Shown: piece after piece, positions 11,172 to 20,071 of the stretch | Layout of the letters: each line of letters opens with the position of its first letter | Numbering within the stretch: the first letter of the stretch is position 1 | NCBI RefSeq assembly: GCF_001854605.1 | Contig: NZ_MKJU01000006.1 | Location: forward strand, 124,001-188,000 | Origin: Pseudoalteromonas amylolytica | GTDB lineage: Bacteria > Pseudomonadota > Gammaproteobacteria > Enterobacterales > Alteromonadaceae | Reading direction: 5' to 3' | Length of the DNA stretch: 64,000 nucleotides | Translations under genes and position numbers: made by a program | The notes under the pieces: model-generated | What the model was told of the DNA's origin: nothing | What the model saw: only the letters and a program-made list of their open reading frames with translations | Database searches by the model: none

Positions 11172-11240
11172 AGGGGTTATTGAGCTTTTGACGCGTAAAT
11201 TTAGGTGAGAAAGTTTTTTGTAGAAAAAACAATCTCACGC

Positions 11241-11269
11241 TAGTCAAGCCTTGATAGAGTTGCTATAAT
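11241..11269 (+). promoter_or_regulatory. Promoter of rplM-rpsI
   Basis: A perfect -10 box, TATAAT at 11264-11269, lies 17 bp downstream of TAGTCA at 11241-11246 (4 of 6 matches to the -35 consensus). A GC-rich discriminator (CCGCGGCC) follows, as is typical of stringently controlled ribosomal protein promoters. The predicted start is near 11276, giving a leader of about 150 nt. Confidence 0.7.
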
Positions 11270-11375
11270 CCGCGGCCTGCCACGTTGCGTTCTATTGCCC
11301 TCGTCGGCTTAGCCACCGACTTGAGCGGCAAAAAAGTCTTAAACTCGAAGGGGTTAAAGCACTCATATAGTAAGC

Positions 11376-11395
11376 GGTAATCAACTTTGATTACC
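11376..11395 (+). promoter_or_regulatory. Hairpin in the rplM leader
   Basis: GGTAATCA - ACTT - TGATTACC, a perfect 8-bp stem with a 4-nt loop, lies 34 nt before the rplM start in a leader of about 150 nt. A second small stem, GTCGG/CCGAC, lies near 11303-11322. Autogenous control by L13 is known in E. coli; that this hairpin is the L13 target is inference. Confidence 0.45.
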
Positions 11396-11429
11396 TGTGG
11401 TTTTAAATAGAAAAACATTGGATTTTTAA

Positions 11430-11858
11430 ATGAAAACGTTTGTTGCTAAACCAGAAACTGTAAAACGTGACTGGTACGTAGTTGACGCTGAAGGTAAAAC
11501 TTTAGGTCGCATCGCTACTGAAATCGCTCGTCGCCTTCGCGGTAAGCATAAAGCTGAGTACACTCCTCATGTTGATACAGGTGATTACATCATCGTTATC
11601 AACGCTGAAAAAGTTACTGTAACTGGTAACAAAACTCAGGACAAAATGTACTACGCTCACACTGGCTTCCCGGGCGGTCTTAAGTCTGTGAACTTCGAGA
11701 AACTTCAAGCTAAAAAGCCTGAAATGATCATCGAAAAAGCGGTTAAAGGCATGTTACCTCGTGGCCCTCTAGGTCGTGAAATGTACCGTAAACTTAAAGT
11801 TTACGCTGGTAGCGAGCACAACCACGCGGCACAACAGCCGCAGGTTCTAGACATTTAA
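11430..11858 (+). CDS. rplM: 50S ribosomal protein L13
   Basis: A 142-residue L13 with the expected start ([20 protein letters not shown]), the [19 protein letters not shown] core and the C-terminal [16 protein letters not shown] block. It forms an operon with rpsI 11 nt downstream. Codon use is strongly biased, as expected for a highly expressed gene. Confidence 0.98.
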   Translation: MKTFVAKPETVKRDWYVVDAEGKTLGRIATEIARRLRGKHKAEYTPHVDTGDYIIVINAEKVTVTGNKTQDKMYYAHTGFPGGLKSVNFEKLQAKKPEMIIEKAVKGMLPRGPLGREMYRKLKVYAGSEHNHAAQQPQVLDI

Positions 11859-11869
11859 GGAGCACACTC

Positions 11870-12259
11870 ATGGCAAATCAATACTACGGTACAGGTCGTC
11901 GTAAAAGTTCAAGTGCTCGCGTATTCTTACGCCCAGGCACTGGCAGCATCGTAATTAATCAGCGTTCTATCGAAGAATACTTCGGTCGTGAAACTTCTCG
12001 CATGGTTGTTCGTCAGCCTCTAGAGCTAGTTGAAATGACAGAGAAGTTTGACCTTTACATCACTGTTGAAGGTGGTGGTATGACTGGTCAAGCTGGCGCA
12101 ATCCGCCACGGTATCACGCGTGCACTAATGGAATTCGACGAATCACTTCGTCCTACTCTACGTAAAGCTGGCTTTGTTACTCGTGACGCTCGTAAAGTTG
12201 AGCGTAAGAAAGTTGGTCTTAAGAAAGCACGTAAGAAGACACAGTTCTCAAAGCGTTAA
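11870..12259 (+). CDS. rpsI: 30S ribosomal protein S9
   Basis: A 129-residue S9 with the N-terminal [19 protein letters not shown] block, the [14 protein letters not shown] motif and the basic C-terminal tail ending [12 protein letters not shown], which reaches the P-site tRNA in the ribosome. It follows rplM with an AAGGAG ribosome site and ends at an intrinsic terminator. Confidence 0.98.
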   Translation: MANQYYGTGRRKSSSARVFLRPGTGSIVINQRSIEEYFGRETSRMVVRQPLELVEMTEKFDLYITVEGGGMTGQAGAIRHGITRALMEFDESLRPTLRKAGFVTRDARKVERKKVGLKKARKKTQFSKR

Positions 12260-12280
12260 TTTTTTACGTTTCAAGAATTC

Positions 12281-12308
12281 AAAAACCCAGCGTTATGCTG
12301 GGTTTTTT
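12281..12308 (+). terminator. Intrinsic terminator of rplM-rpsI
   Basis: AAAAACCCAGC - gttat - GCTGGGTTTTTT: an 11-bp stem followed by a T-run, 22 nt after rpsI. Confidence 0.92.
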
Positions 12309-12797
12309 GTTTTTACAAATTCAACATTCAATCCTAGTGTCTCCTTATTCGTATCACGGCTTCACATCATCAAAATTATTTTGCTTAATAAATCACCTTT
12401 TTTGCTAGCTTACGGTTTTAAAAATAAAAAAACTGCAATATTTAGAAGATTTAATAGTAAATCGTCGATAACTCAGCGTATTTTTTTGCTACAATTGCTG
12501 TGCAAGTAAAGTGAGCGAGTTTCAACCCCACATAACGTGGTTCTCAAGCCTCCAATGAGGTTGATCTTGGTCAGTATATTGTTTTTAGATTAGCGTTATC
12601 ATATGCCATCGGCCTCATGCTCGAAGTAACCTTGCTAACATTTGTTCAGGTTTATTGGGGCATGGGACTGTAATAACCTTGTTTTAATCAAGGGATTTAT
12701 TTATGATCGCTTCTATTTTGTAGTTTCTTAAAATTAACCTGCTGTAACTGATGTTCTCAATATAGCAAGTGTTGAGAATCATAGTGGAGATAAGTGG
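12309..12797 (+). promoter_or_regulatory. Long leader region before petABC
   Basis: About 490 nt with no convincing gene. A -10-like TACAAT at 12490-12495 would give a leader of about 300 nt. The leader contains small stems (CCAC/GTGG near 12530, CCTC/GAGG near 12550, CCTTG/CAAGG near 12680) and, just before the petA ribosome site, TTCTCAA (12754-12760) paired with TTGAGAA (12772-12778). The AT-rich part 12311-12480 holds nothing I can name. Confidence 0.35.
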
Positions 12798-13388
12798 ATG
12801 AGCAATGCGCCTGTAGACAATGGCCGACGTCGCTTTTTAACCATAGCTACCTCTGTTGTTGGTGGTGTTGGTGCGGCTGGGGCTGCTGTTCCTTTTATTG
12901 CGTCTTGGAATCCAAGTGAGCGAGCTAAATCTGCGGGTGCGCCTGTAGAAGTAGATATCAGCAAGCTTGAGCCGGGACAATTAATTCGTGTTGAGTGGCG
13001 AGGCAAACCTGTTTGGGTTATTTCTCGTACACCAAAGATGCTAGAGCAAATGAAAGCTCATGAAGATATGCTTCGTGATCCTGCATCTGATGAGCCTCAA
13101 CAGCTGGATTCAGCGAAAAACCCATATCGTTCTAAGCGTCCAGAAATATTCGTGGCGGTTGGTATCTGTACTCACCTTGGTTGTTCACCTAGTTTCTTGC
13201 AAGGTGGATTTGGTGAAAAGGTTGAAGGCACAGAAGATGGCTTCTTCTGTCCATGTCATGGTTCTAAATTTGATATGGCTGGCCGTGTATTTCAATCGGT
13301 TCCTGCACCATTAAACCTTGAAATTCCACCGTATACCTTTATTGATGACACCACTATTTTAGTTGGTGAAGAAGAAGGGGTTGCGTAA
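12798..13388 (+). CDS. petA: Rieske iron-sulfur subunit of cytochrome bc1
   Basis: The 196-residue [2Fe-2S] subunit of complex III. A twin-arginine motif (GRRRFLT) precedes a single membrane segment that stays as anchor. The two Rieske cluster motifs are CTHLGC and CPCHGS, complete with the ligating Cys and His and the disulfide Cys. It starts the operon petABC and overlaps petB by 1 nt (TAATG). Confidence 0.97.
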   Translation: MSNAPVDNGRRRFLTIATSVVGGVGAAGAAVPFIASWNPSERAKSAGAPVEVDISKLEPGQLIRVEWRGKPVWVISRTPKMLEQMKAHEDMLRDPASDEPQQLDSAKNPYRSKRPEIFVAVGICTHLGCSPSFLQGGFGEKVEGTEDGFFCPCHGSKFDMAGRVFQSVPAPLNLEIPPYTFIDDTTILVGEEEGVA

Positions 13389-14653
13389 TGTTTGGTAATC
13401 TTATCAACTGGATCGATGAACGTATTCCAATGACTCGTGTTTGGAATATGCACATTGCTCAATATCCTGCGCCAAAGAACTTTAACTTTTGGTATCTATT
13501 CGGCTCACTCGCCATTTTGGTTTTAGTAAACCAAATACTAACGGGTATTTGGCTGACCATGAACTTTGTACCTTCGGCTGAAGGTGCTTTTGCCTCAGTA
13601 GAATACATCATGCGTGATGTTGAGTATGGTTGGCTGCTTCGCTATCTGCACTCCACTGGTGCTTCAGCGTTCTTTATCGTTGTGTATCTACACATGTTCC
13701 GCGGTATGATCTATGGTTCTTACCAAAAGCCACGTGAGTTACTGTGGTTGTTTGGTATGTTCATTTTCTTAGCGCTGATGGCTGAAGCCTTTATGGGATA
13801 CTTACTTCCTTGGGGCCAAATGTCATTCTGGGGTGCTCAGGTAATTATTTCACTATTTGGTGCGATTCCAGTAATTGGTGATGACCTAACACTTTGGATC
13901 CGTGGTGACTACGTAATTTCAGGTGCAACGCTTAACCGCTTCTTTGCATTACACGTAATCGCATTACCGCTTGTTCTTGTTATTCTAGTGTTCCTTCACA
14001 TCGTAGCACTTCACGAAGTGGGTTCAAACAACCCTGATGGTGTTGAGATTAAGCGTAAGAAAGGCACTGTAGCAGAAGAAGATAAGCCTAAATTCAAGTT
14101 CCACGAATATTACACAAGTAAAAAAGATATTGTGGACGCAATTCCATTCCACCCTTATTACACAGTAAAAGATATTTTAGGTGTGGCTGGTTTCTTGATT
14201 TTATTCTGTTGGGTTGTATTTTTTGCACCAGAAATGGGTGGTTTTTTCTTAGAAGCGCCTAACTTTGAAGCGGCAAACCCACTGAAGACACCTGAACATA
14301 TTTTCCCTGTTTGGTATTTCACGCCTTTCTATGCAATCTTGCGTGCGATTCCTAACAAGCTATTAGGTGTTGTTGCAATGGGGGCATCAATTGTTGTACT
14401 TGCACTACTGCCTTGGATTGACCGTGGTAAAGTGAAGTCGATTCGCTACCGTTGTGGCCTACACAAGCTAAACATTGCTCAGTTCGTGGTTACTTTCATC
14501 ATCCTTGGTTGGATTGGTGCGACACCTCAGACAGACTTTAAAACGTTACTATCGCAAATTACGACTGTGACTTACTTCATGTTCTTCGTGTTACTATTTG
14601 TATACTCAAAGAATGAAAAGACTAAACCATTGCCAACGAGGTTGACGAAATGA
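13388..14653 (+). CDS. petB: Cytochrome b subunit of cytochrome bc1
   Basis: A 421-residue full-length cytochrome b (fused b6 and subunit-IV parts), which carries hemes bL and bH and both quinone sites of complex III. Heme-ligand histidines are in RYLHSTGASAFFIVVYLHMFRG (first pair at 'LH' and 'LH') and in FFALHVIALPLVLVILVFLH. The Qo-site PEWY equivalent reads FPVWYF. A charged insert (EIKRKKGTVAEEDKPKFKF) lies between helices D and E. It overlaps petC by 4 nt. Confidence 0.96.
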   Translation: MFGNLINWIDERIPMTRVWNMHIAQYPAPKNFNFWYLFGSLAILVLVNQILTGIWLTMNFVPSAEGAFASVEYIMRDVEYGWLLRYLHSTGASAFFIVVYLHMFRGMIYGSYQKPRELLWLFGMFIFLALMAEAFMGYLLPWGQMSFWGAQVIISLFGAIPVIGDDLTLWIRGDYVISGATLNRFFALHVIALPLVLVILVFLHIVALHEVGSNNPDGVEIKRKKGTVAEEDKPKFKFHEYYTSKKDIVDAIPFHPYYTVKDILGVAGFLILFCWVVFFAPEMGGFFLEAPNFEAANPLKTPEHIFPVWYFTPFYAILRAIPNKLLGVVAMGASIVVLALLPWIDRGKVKSIRYRCGLHKLNIAQFVVTFIILGWIGATPQTDFKTLLSQITTVTYFMFFVLLFVYSKNEKTKPLPTRLTK

Positions 14654-15387
14654 TGAAGAAGCTAGTTATCGGTTTATTCGCATTACTGCCAACTTTTACA
14701 ATGGCAGCGGGGCCATCAGTACCAACACTTGACGCGAACATTGATTTAACAGATAAAGCGTCATTACAACGTGGTGCAAAGTTGTTCATGAACTACTGTC
14801 TTGGTTGTCACCAAATGCAGTATCAGCGTTATGAGCGTACTTTTAGAGACATCGGCATTCCAACGGAAATCGGCGAAGAGCAACTGATTTTTGATGGTTC
14901 AAAAGTGGGTAGCCACATTTTGAATGCTATCGAACAAGATGATGCTGCCAAATGGTTTGGTGCTGCGCCACCTGATCTAACTTTAGTTGCTCGTGTACGC
15001 GGTGCTGATTGGATCTATACGTACTTGAAGTCTTTCTATAAAGATGAATCTCGTCCGTTTGGTGTAAACAACATCATTTTCCCATCGGTTGGTATGCCTC
15101 ACGTACTGCAAGAGTTACAAGGTTTGCCTACGCCTATCACTGAAGAAGTGGAAGAGCATGGTCAGACTGTAACAAAAGTGGTAGGTGTTGAAACGGATGG
15201 CTCTGGTGAGCTAAGTACCGATGAGTATGATCAGGCAGCACGTGATTTGACAAATTTCTTGGCGTATGTGGGTGAACCTTCACGTCTTGAGTCAGAATCA
15301 CTTGGTATTAAGGTGCTAGGATTTTTAGTAATTCTATTTATTCTTGCATTCTTCCTGAAGAAAGAATACTGGAGAGATGTTCACTAA
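14650..15387 (+). CDS. petC: Cytochrome c1 subunit of cytochrome bc1
   Basis: The 245-residue membrane-anchored cytochrome c1. It has a signal peptide (LVIGLFALLPTFTMA), the heme-binding CLGCH motif at about residue 50, a distal methionine ligand probably in PSVGMPHVL, and a C-terminal membrane anchor (VLGFLVILFILAFFLKKEYW). It completes the bc1 operon. A GC-rich hairpin follows at 15415. Confidence 0.96.
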   Translation: MMKKLVIGLFALLPTFTMAAGPSVPTLDANIDLTDKASLQRGAKLFMNYCLGCHQMQYQRYERTFRDIGIPTEIGEEQLIFDGSKVGSHILNAIEQDDAAKWFGAAPPDLTLVARVRGADWIYTYLKSFYKDESRPFGVNNIIFPSVGMPHVLQELQGLPTPITEEVEEHGQTVTKVVGVETDGSGELSTDEYDQAARDLTNFLAYVGEPSRLESESLGIKVLGFLVILFILAFFLKKEYWRDVH

Positions 15388-15414
15388 GTCGAACAAATCT
15401 AAGGTAATTTTGTG

Positions 15415-15434
15415 ATAGGGGCTTTAGCCCCTAT
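15415..15434 (+). terminator. Hairpin after petABC
   Basis: ATAGGGGC - ttta - GCCCCTAT, an 8-bp GC-rich stem 27 nt after petC. The T-tract is weak, so it may stop transcription only partly before sspA. Confidence 0.6.
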
Positions 15435-15484
15435 TGCTGTTTAAAGTGACTTATTACTTTTTGTAATTATTAATGGAGGTAGGC

Positions 15485-16111
15485 ATGGCCGTTGCTGCCA
15501 ATAAGCGCCCTGTAATGACTCTTTTCTCTGGTGCAAATTGCATGTATAGCCATCAGGTACGTATTGTACTGGCTGAGAAAGGGGTAAGTGTTGATATTCA
15601 CCTAGCAGAAAAGGATAACCTGCCAGAGGCTCTTCATGAGATTAACCCCTATGGTACGGTACCAACTTTAATTGACCGTGAATTAGGTTTGTACCAAGCG
15701 GATATCATCATGGAGTATCTTGATGAGCGTTTTCCACATCCACCTTTAATGCCTGTCTACCCAGTTATGCGTGGTCGTAGCCGACTTATGATGCATCGCA
15801 TTGATACTGATTGGTATAGCCTTGCTGCTAAAATCATGGCCGGTGGTGCTGATGAAGCACAAGCACGTAAAGAACTAACCGAAGCATTACTAGCGGTAGC
15901 GCCTATTTTCAATGAAGCGCCGTATTTCATGAGTGAAGAATTCAGCTTAGTAGACTGCTACTTAGCGCCATTACTGTGGCGTTTGCCTCAGTTAGGTATC
16001 GAGTTATCTGGTGCTGGTGCAAAAGAGTTGAAAGACTATATGTTACGTTTATTTGAGCGTGATTCATTCCAAGCTTCATTAACTGAAGCAGAGCGTGAGA
16101 TACGAGCATAA
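15485..16111 (+). CDS. sspA: Stringent starvation protein A (SspA)
   Basis: A 208-residue glutathione-S-transferase-fold protein that binds RNA polymerase and affects stationary-phase and stress transcription. It begins MAVAANKRPVMTLFSGANCMYSHQV in close agreement with E. coli SspA, and has the GST-like core INPYGTVPTLIDRELGLYQA. An ATG at 15473 is rejected as start because it overlaps the ribosome site GGAGG at 15475-15479, which serves 15485. It overlaps sspB by 1 nt. Confidence 0.95.
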   Translation: MAVAANKRPVMTLFSGANCMYSHQVRIVLAEKGVSVDIHLAEKDNLPEALHEINPYGTVPTLIDRELGLYQADIIMEYLDERFPHPPLMPVYPVMRGRSRLMMHRIDTDWYSLAAKIMAGGADEAQARKELTEALLAVAPIFNEAPYFMSEEFSLVDCYLAPLLWRLPQLGIELSGAGAKELKDYMLRLFERDSFQASLTEAEREIRA

Positions 16112-16533
16112 TGACACCAAATCGCCCATATTTACTGAGAGCCTTTTTTGATTGGATCGTTGATAACGAATGTACACCTCATTTGGTTGTCAATGCTGAG
16201 TATCCAGCTGTTCAAGTGCCTACACAGTTTGTACAAGATGGGCAGATTGTCTTAAACATCAGCCCAACTGCAGTAACGCAGTTTGCTATGGATAACCACC
16301 AATTGAGCTTTAATGCCCGATTTGGCGGCCAACCTATGCAGGTCTATGTGCCAATTGCTGCAGTATTAGCGATTTATGCTCGTGAGAATGGTGAAGGTAC
16401 CGTATTTACTCAGGAAGAGTTTCCTGCAGAAGATGAAGTACTGACCCCCGAGCCGGTTGAAAGCGAGACCGAGAGTGCTAAAAAAGGTGATACTTCTAAA
16501 AAGAAAGGATCACATCTAAGAGTTATTAAGTAA
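16111..16533 (+). CDS. sspB: ClpXP protease specificity factor SspB
   Basis: The 140-residue adaptor that tethers ssrA-tagged and other substrates to ClpXP. An N-terminal folded domain (PYLLRAFFDWIVDNECTPHL through VYVPIAAVLAIYARENGEG) is followed by an acidic flexible linker and the C-terminal ClpX-docking tail GSHLRVIK. It forms the usual sspAB pair. Confidence 0.95.
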   Translation: MTPNRPYLLRAFFDWIVDNECTPHLVVNAEYPAVQVPTQFVQDGQIVLNISPTAVTQFAMDNHQLSFNARFGGQPMQVYVPIAAVLAIYARENGEGTVFTQEEFPAEDEVLTPEPVESETESAKKGDTSKKKGSHLRVIK

Positions 16534-16549
16534 CTTTAACAACAGTCAT

Positions 16550-16577
16550 AAAAAACCTGCGCTTGCGCAGGTTTTTT
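16550..16577. terminator. Bidirectional terminator, sspB / dolP
   Basis: AAAAACCTGCGC facing GCGCAGGTTTTT, with A- and T-runs on both sides, between the convergent genes sspB and dolP. Confidence 0.9.
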
Positions 16578-16588
16578 ATACTTACTCA

Positions 16589-17155
16589 CTATAAATATTC
16601 AAATGCTTTTACAACGCGCGTAACACCATTGATATTTCGAGCGATTTCAACAGCGCGATCGGCTTCTTCTCTCTTTACTAAGCCCATAAGAAACACCTCG
16701 CTATTCTCAGTAACAACTTTGATATTGTTGCCACTGACATCTTCGGCAGCCAGTAGCCTTGTTTTAACTTTGGAAGTTAACCAAACATCATGTGTTTGGG
16801 TCGTAACCCCAATATTGCTGCTAATACGTAGCTGATTGTGTACCTGACGTATTGCTGGAATGTCTTTAAGTGCACTCTGTGCTTGCTGCTTCATTTCCGT
16901 ATTGGCCACTTGGCCAACCATAAGGACGATACCATTGACGCTTATCAAGCTAATGTTTGCGTGCTCCTTCAAGCGCTCAATATTACGAATGGCCAGCATA
17001 CCTTTGATTTCAATATTATTGTCATCAATCTGCGAACCTATTGTTCGTCTGTCATTCGCTGCTGAGATTGCACCTGCGGTCCCAGCCACAACGGCGGCCG
17101 CACAACCTTGTAGCAATGAAATGACTAACAGAATAGCGATGGGCTTAAGCTGCAT
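16589..17155 (-). CDS. dolP: DolP (YraP), dual-BON-domain outer-membrane lipoprotein
   Basis: A 188-residue lipoprotein with lipobox LLQGC (Cys near residue 18) and two BON domains (about 45-115 and 120-188), the second ending NGVTRVVKAFEYL. In E. coli, DolP supports outer-membrane integrity and the BAM complex and binds anionic phospholipid. It overlaps the upstream diaA by 1 nt, and the block lpoA-yraN-diaA-dolP matches the E. coli order. Confidence 0.93.
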   Translation of the reverse strand: MQLKPIAILLVISLLQGCAAAVVAGTAGAISAANDRRTIGSQIDDNNIEIKGMLAIRNIERLKEHANISLISVNGIVLMVGQVANTEMKQQAQSALKDIPAIRQVHNQLRISSNIGVTTQTHDVWLTSKVKTRLLAAEDVSGNNIKVVTENSEVFLMGLVKREEADRAVEIARNINGVTRVVKAFEYL

Positions 17156-17742
17156 TATTGCTCTCCTTGAGGAAATAAGGTGTTATCAATTAATTGACTC
17201 AGACAGTGAGTAATAAATAGGTGAGACTCAACGATGCGACTTGGACGCTTGCTTGGCACGCGGATCTCTACATCACTAGGCCCTAGTAAGCCCGTTAACT
17301 CACCGCCATCATCACCAACCAAGGCGATGACTTTCATATCTTTTGTGAGGGCCGCTTCAGTCGCACAAACAACGTCTTTTTCGTTACCGTTAACGGCAAT
17401 GACGAGCAATAAATCCCCTTGTTGTGCAAATGCTCGTACCTGACGAGCAAAACGATCGCTGTCATCAGAGCTTGCCTGTACACCCAGTTGCACGCTGGAC
17501 TGCGTTAGAGCAACGGCGGGTAAACAGGGACGTTCAGTTTCGTAAAAGTTAACTAGTAAGCCTGCCATATGCTCCGCCAGCATATGACAACTATCAACGC
17601 CACAGCACAGCAGTTTATTACCGTTGATTAAGCCTTGTACTATGGTCAGAGCAGCCGACTCCAATGCATCAGGTAATACTTCACCTGCTGCAATTTGCGC
17701 TTGAATACTTTCTGTAAAAATACTCTTGATAGATTCTTGCAT
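17155..17742 (-). CDS. diaA: DiaA, DnaA-binding SIS-domain protein
   Basis: A 195-residue SIS-domain protein that promotes DnaA assembly at oriC in E. coli. The start at 17742 (MQESIKSIFTESIQAQ) matches family N-termini. An upstream in-frame start at 17793 adds 17 unsupported residues and overlaps yraN. SIS features are NGNKLLCCGVDSCHMLAEH and the GDLLLVIAVNGNEKDVV loop. There is a 1-nt gap to yraN upstream. Confidence 0.92.
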   Translation of the reverse strand: MQESIKSIFTESIQAQIAAGEVLPDALESAALTIVQGLINGNKLLCCGVDSCHMLAEHMAGLLVNFYETERPCLPAVALTQSSVQLGVQASSDDSDRFARQVRAFAQQGDLLLVIAVNGNEKDVVCATEAALTKDMKVIALVGDDGGELTGLLGPSDVEIRVPSKRPSRIVESHLFITHCLSQLIDNTLFPQGEQ

Positions 17743-17743
17743 A

Positions 17744-18109
17744 TTAAAAAACGCTCTTAATCCATTGTATATTAGGAGGATCTTTGCCCTCAATTGCGAT
17801 AAAGTCTACGCGTAATGGTACATTATGCAACTTTTGTTCAGCTAAGTAGTGATAAATGCTACGCTTTAACCGTTTTTGCTTGGTTGTGCTCAAAGCGGAT
17901 AATACCCCTCCGAACTGCTTTGATTGACGATATTTAACTTCGATAAATACCCAACAATCTGCGTCTTTCATCACTAAATCTATTTCACCAAATGGACAAT
18001 AATAATTGCACTCAACATAACAAAGCCCTTGTTTTTTCAGGAAGCTTTTTGCTAAATGCTCGTAGTGATTGCCCTTGTCTCGCGTATTTTTGAATAGTCC
18101 TTTAAACAT
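17744..18109 (-). CDS. yraN: YraN, UPF0102 nuclease-fold protein
   Basis: A 121-residue UPF0102 protein with an endonuclease-like fold. The core has the conserved ECNYYCPFGEIDLVMKDADCWVF and EVKYRQS segments, where the Asp of EIDLV and the E-x-K of EVK correspond to the nuclease catalytic pattern. Its cellular role is not well defined. It lies 13 nt from lpoA. Confidence 0.9.
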   Translation of the reverse strand: MFKGLFKNTRDKGNHYEHLAKSFLKKQGLCYVECNYYCPFGEIDLVMKDADCWVFIEVKYRQSKQFGGVLSALSTTKQKRLKRSIYHYLAEQKLHNVPLRVDFIAIEGKDPPNIQWIKSVF

Positions 18110-18122
18110 CTGGCCTCCTGCC

Positions 18123-20009
18123 TTAGTTTAGAACCTGCTCCCTTGTGGAAGATGTTTGTTTCATAAACAAAGGAGTGGGTGGTGTTTCATTTAAATTTAC
18201 CACTTGGATCTGGCTTCTTTTATACTGTGCCCAGCGCAATTTTCTGTGTAACGTATTATCGCGTTTAATGCTAAGTTGGCCTGTTAGGCCTCGAAATTCT
18301 TTACCCGGAATACGCGCCAGTTGTTTGATCTCAGGGATAAGTCTCAGCGCATCATAGGCCATTGCAAAAAGGCGTTGCTCAATGTCTGCTTGTTCAGGCC
18401 ACATTTCTACATACTGATCTCGTAAATTCTTCGGCTGTACGACCTCTGGTAGCATCCAAGGCTGTTCAGTAAAGTAGAGCCCCTCTAAGTCACCCTTATC
18501 TGTACTGTCGATACGGCGGCTATAACTGCGAGAAGTCGCGTATAGTGGAATACGCTCAGCGAAGGTACTGACATTGACGTCTAAATACGGTTTTAACAAG
18601 CGTGTTTCAATTGCATCACCAAGAATATAAACCACATCAATATCGCCACGAGATCGCGTTTCACTCTCTACATCCTGTCTGAATAGGGATTTAATGGTTT
18701 TTATTCTTTGTTTTGATTTATCAACTTCGAGTAAATCAGCTACCACAGTCGCCATATTTTTACTGTCGGTGTAAAAACCAACTTCTGGTTGGGCTTCACT
18801 ATATTTTTGCCACTGTTGTTCAAAGTGGCTTATCAATCGGTGTCCCGAGTTATTATCTGGGGCCAATAGCATCGGCTTTTGGTACTCTTTAGCTAGAAAG
18901 TGTACTAAGGCTTGCTCCACTTCATGCTCTGGATTCAACGCAAAAAAGTAGTGCTCTGGATTCATATTTTCTTGGCTAGGCGTATTGAGAAAAATAGTCG
19001 GAAGACTGGCCAATACCTGAGAACTTGCGAGCCTATCAATATTATTTTTCAGCAATGGGCCAATTACAAAATCTGCCTGATTAAGCATCAACTTCTGTTC
19101 AATCTCTTCATTACTTAGCATTTCATCAATGAAAAATACTTCTTTTACATCGAAATCATCTAGCGCGGCTAAAAAGCCGTTTTTCAATGCGCTACCAAAA
19201 CGTTCACTGCTGCCAGATTGCGGTAGTAATATCGCCAGTTTTTGCGCTTGATAGGGCACTAAACTGACTGAGTTAGCCACTTCTTCAGGTAACAGGAAAC
19301 TTGCAGGGTGATTTGCAAATCTGCGCTGCCAGTTGTTGAGAGCTTGGTGCAATTGTACACCTGAGCCAAGATATATCTGTTGGTATTTTGCGAGCTTGAC
19401 CCAACCTTGTTGTAAAGAAGTGCCTGTATCAATGCGATCCAACGCGTAAGATGACAATTGTTGTAACGCCTGCCAGATAGCGTTATTTAAGTTCGCTACG
19501 TTTAAATCATGTTGCGCGGCAATATCTGCGGCGCTAAAGAAGTAGGTGAGAGCTTGACTCGGTAATCCTTCGCCTGCGTAGATATCCCCTTTTAAATACT
19601 GATGCCACGCTTGATGTTCGGGTAAACTAAGCTGCTCTTCCAGTGTATTTAAGATTGCTAATGCAGCACTGGATAAGCCACGCTCCTTACGAGCAAATGC
19701 GATATATAGCTTGTTTTGTACGTGATCAACACTGGCTTTACTTTCCAGCGCAAAGCAAATCTCTTCTAAGACTTGCCAGCTTTTGTTTTCAATCGCAAGA
19801 TCACGTGCTAAGTAGAGCAATTGAATTCTGTCTGCGCCCTGTTTGCTCATGGCTTTTTGGTACAGAATCTGTGCATCGGATGTATCGACAACAACCTCTG
19901 TTCGCTGACTTTTTGGCTTTGCGTCTGCTTTCGGTATTTTTTCGGTTGTACTACAGGCGGATAACCCCGACAATATAGCGATTACAAGACTAATTATTTT
20001 CAGTCGCAC
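18123..20009 (-). CDS. lpoA: LpoA, outer-membrane lipoprotein activator of PBP1A
   Basis: A 628-residue lipoprotein (lipobox LSAC, Cys at residue 19) that reaches from the outer membrane to stimulate the PBP1A peptidoglycan synthase. The N-terminal part (30-260) is a TPR-like helical region; the C-terminal part (260-610) resembles a type I periplasmic-binding fold (KLAILLPQSGSSERFGSALKNGF). The operon lpoA-yraN-diaA-dolP is divergent from rsmI. Confidence 0.93.
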   Translation of the reverse strand: MRLKIISLVIAILSGLSACSTTEKIPKADAKPKSQRTEVVVDTSDAQILYQKAMSKQGADRIQLLYLARDLAIENKSWQVLEEICFALESKASVDHVQNKLYIAFARKERGLSSAALAILNTLEEQLSLPEHQAWHQYLKGDIYAGEGLPSQALTYFFSAADIAAQHDLNVANLNNAIWQALQQLSSYALDRIDTGTSLQQGWVKLAKYQQIYLGSGVQLHQALNNWQRRFANHPASFLLPEEVANSVSLVPYQAQKLAILLPQSGSSERFGSALKNGFLAALDDFDVKEVFFIDEMLSNEEIEQKLMLNQADFVIGPLLKNNIDRLASSQVLASLPTIFLNTPSQENMNPEHYFFALNPEHEVEQALVHFLAKEYQKPMLLAPDNNSGHRLISHFEQQWQKYSEAQPEVGFYTDSKNMATVVADLLEVDKSKQRIKTIKSLFRQDVESETRSRGDIDVVYILGDAIETRLLKPYLDVNVSTFAERIPLYATSRSYSRRIDSTDKGDLEGLYFTEQPWMLPEVVQPKNLRDQYVEMWPEQADIEQRLFAMAYDALRLIPEIKQLARIPGKEFRGLTGQLSIKRDNTLHRKLRWAQYKRSQIQVVNLNETPPTPLFMKQTSSTREQVLN

Positions 20010-20071
20010 AACAACGCCCTAATTGATTTATTCTCTGATGGCTATCTTACTGACTGAACCTGGAGAGCTCA

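Noticed and set aside
12174..12509. A 111-codon plus-strand frame after rpsI
   Set aside because: It starts inside rpsI in another frame, crosses the intrinsic terminator and has AT-rich low-complexity content.
15473..15484. An earlier ATG for sspA
   Set aside because: It overlaps the GGAGG ribosome site, and the protein from 15485 matches the known SspA N-terminus.
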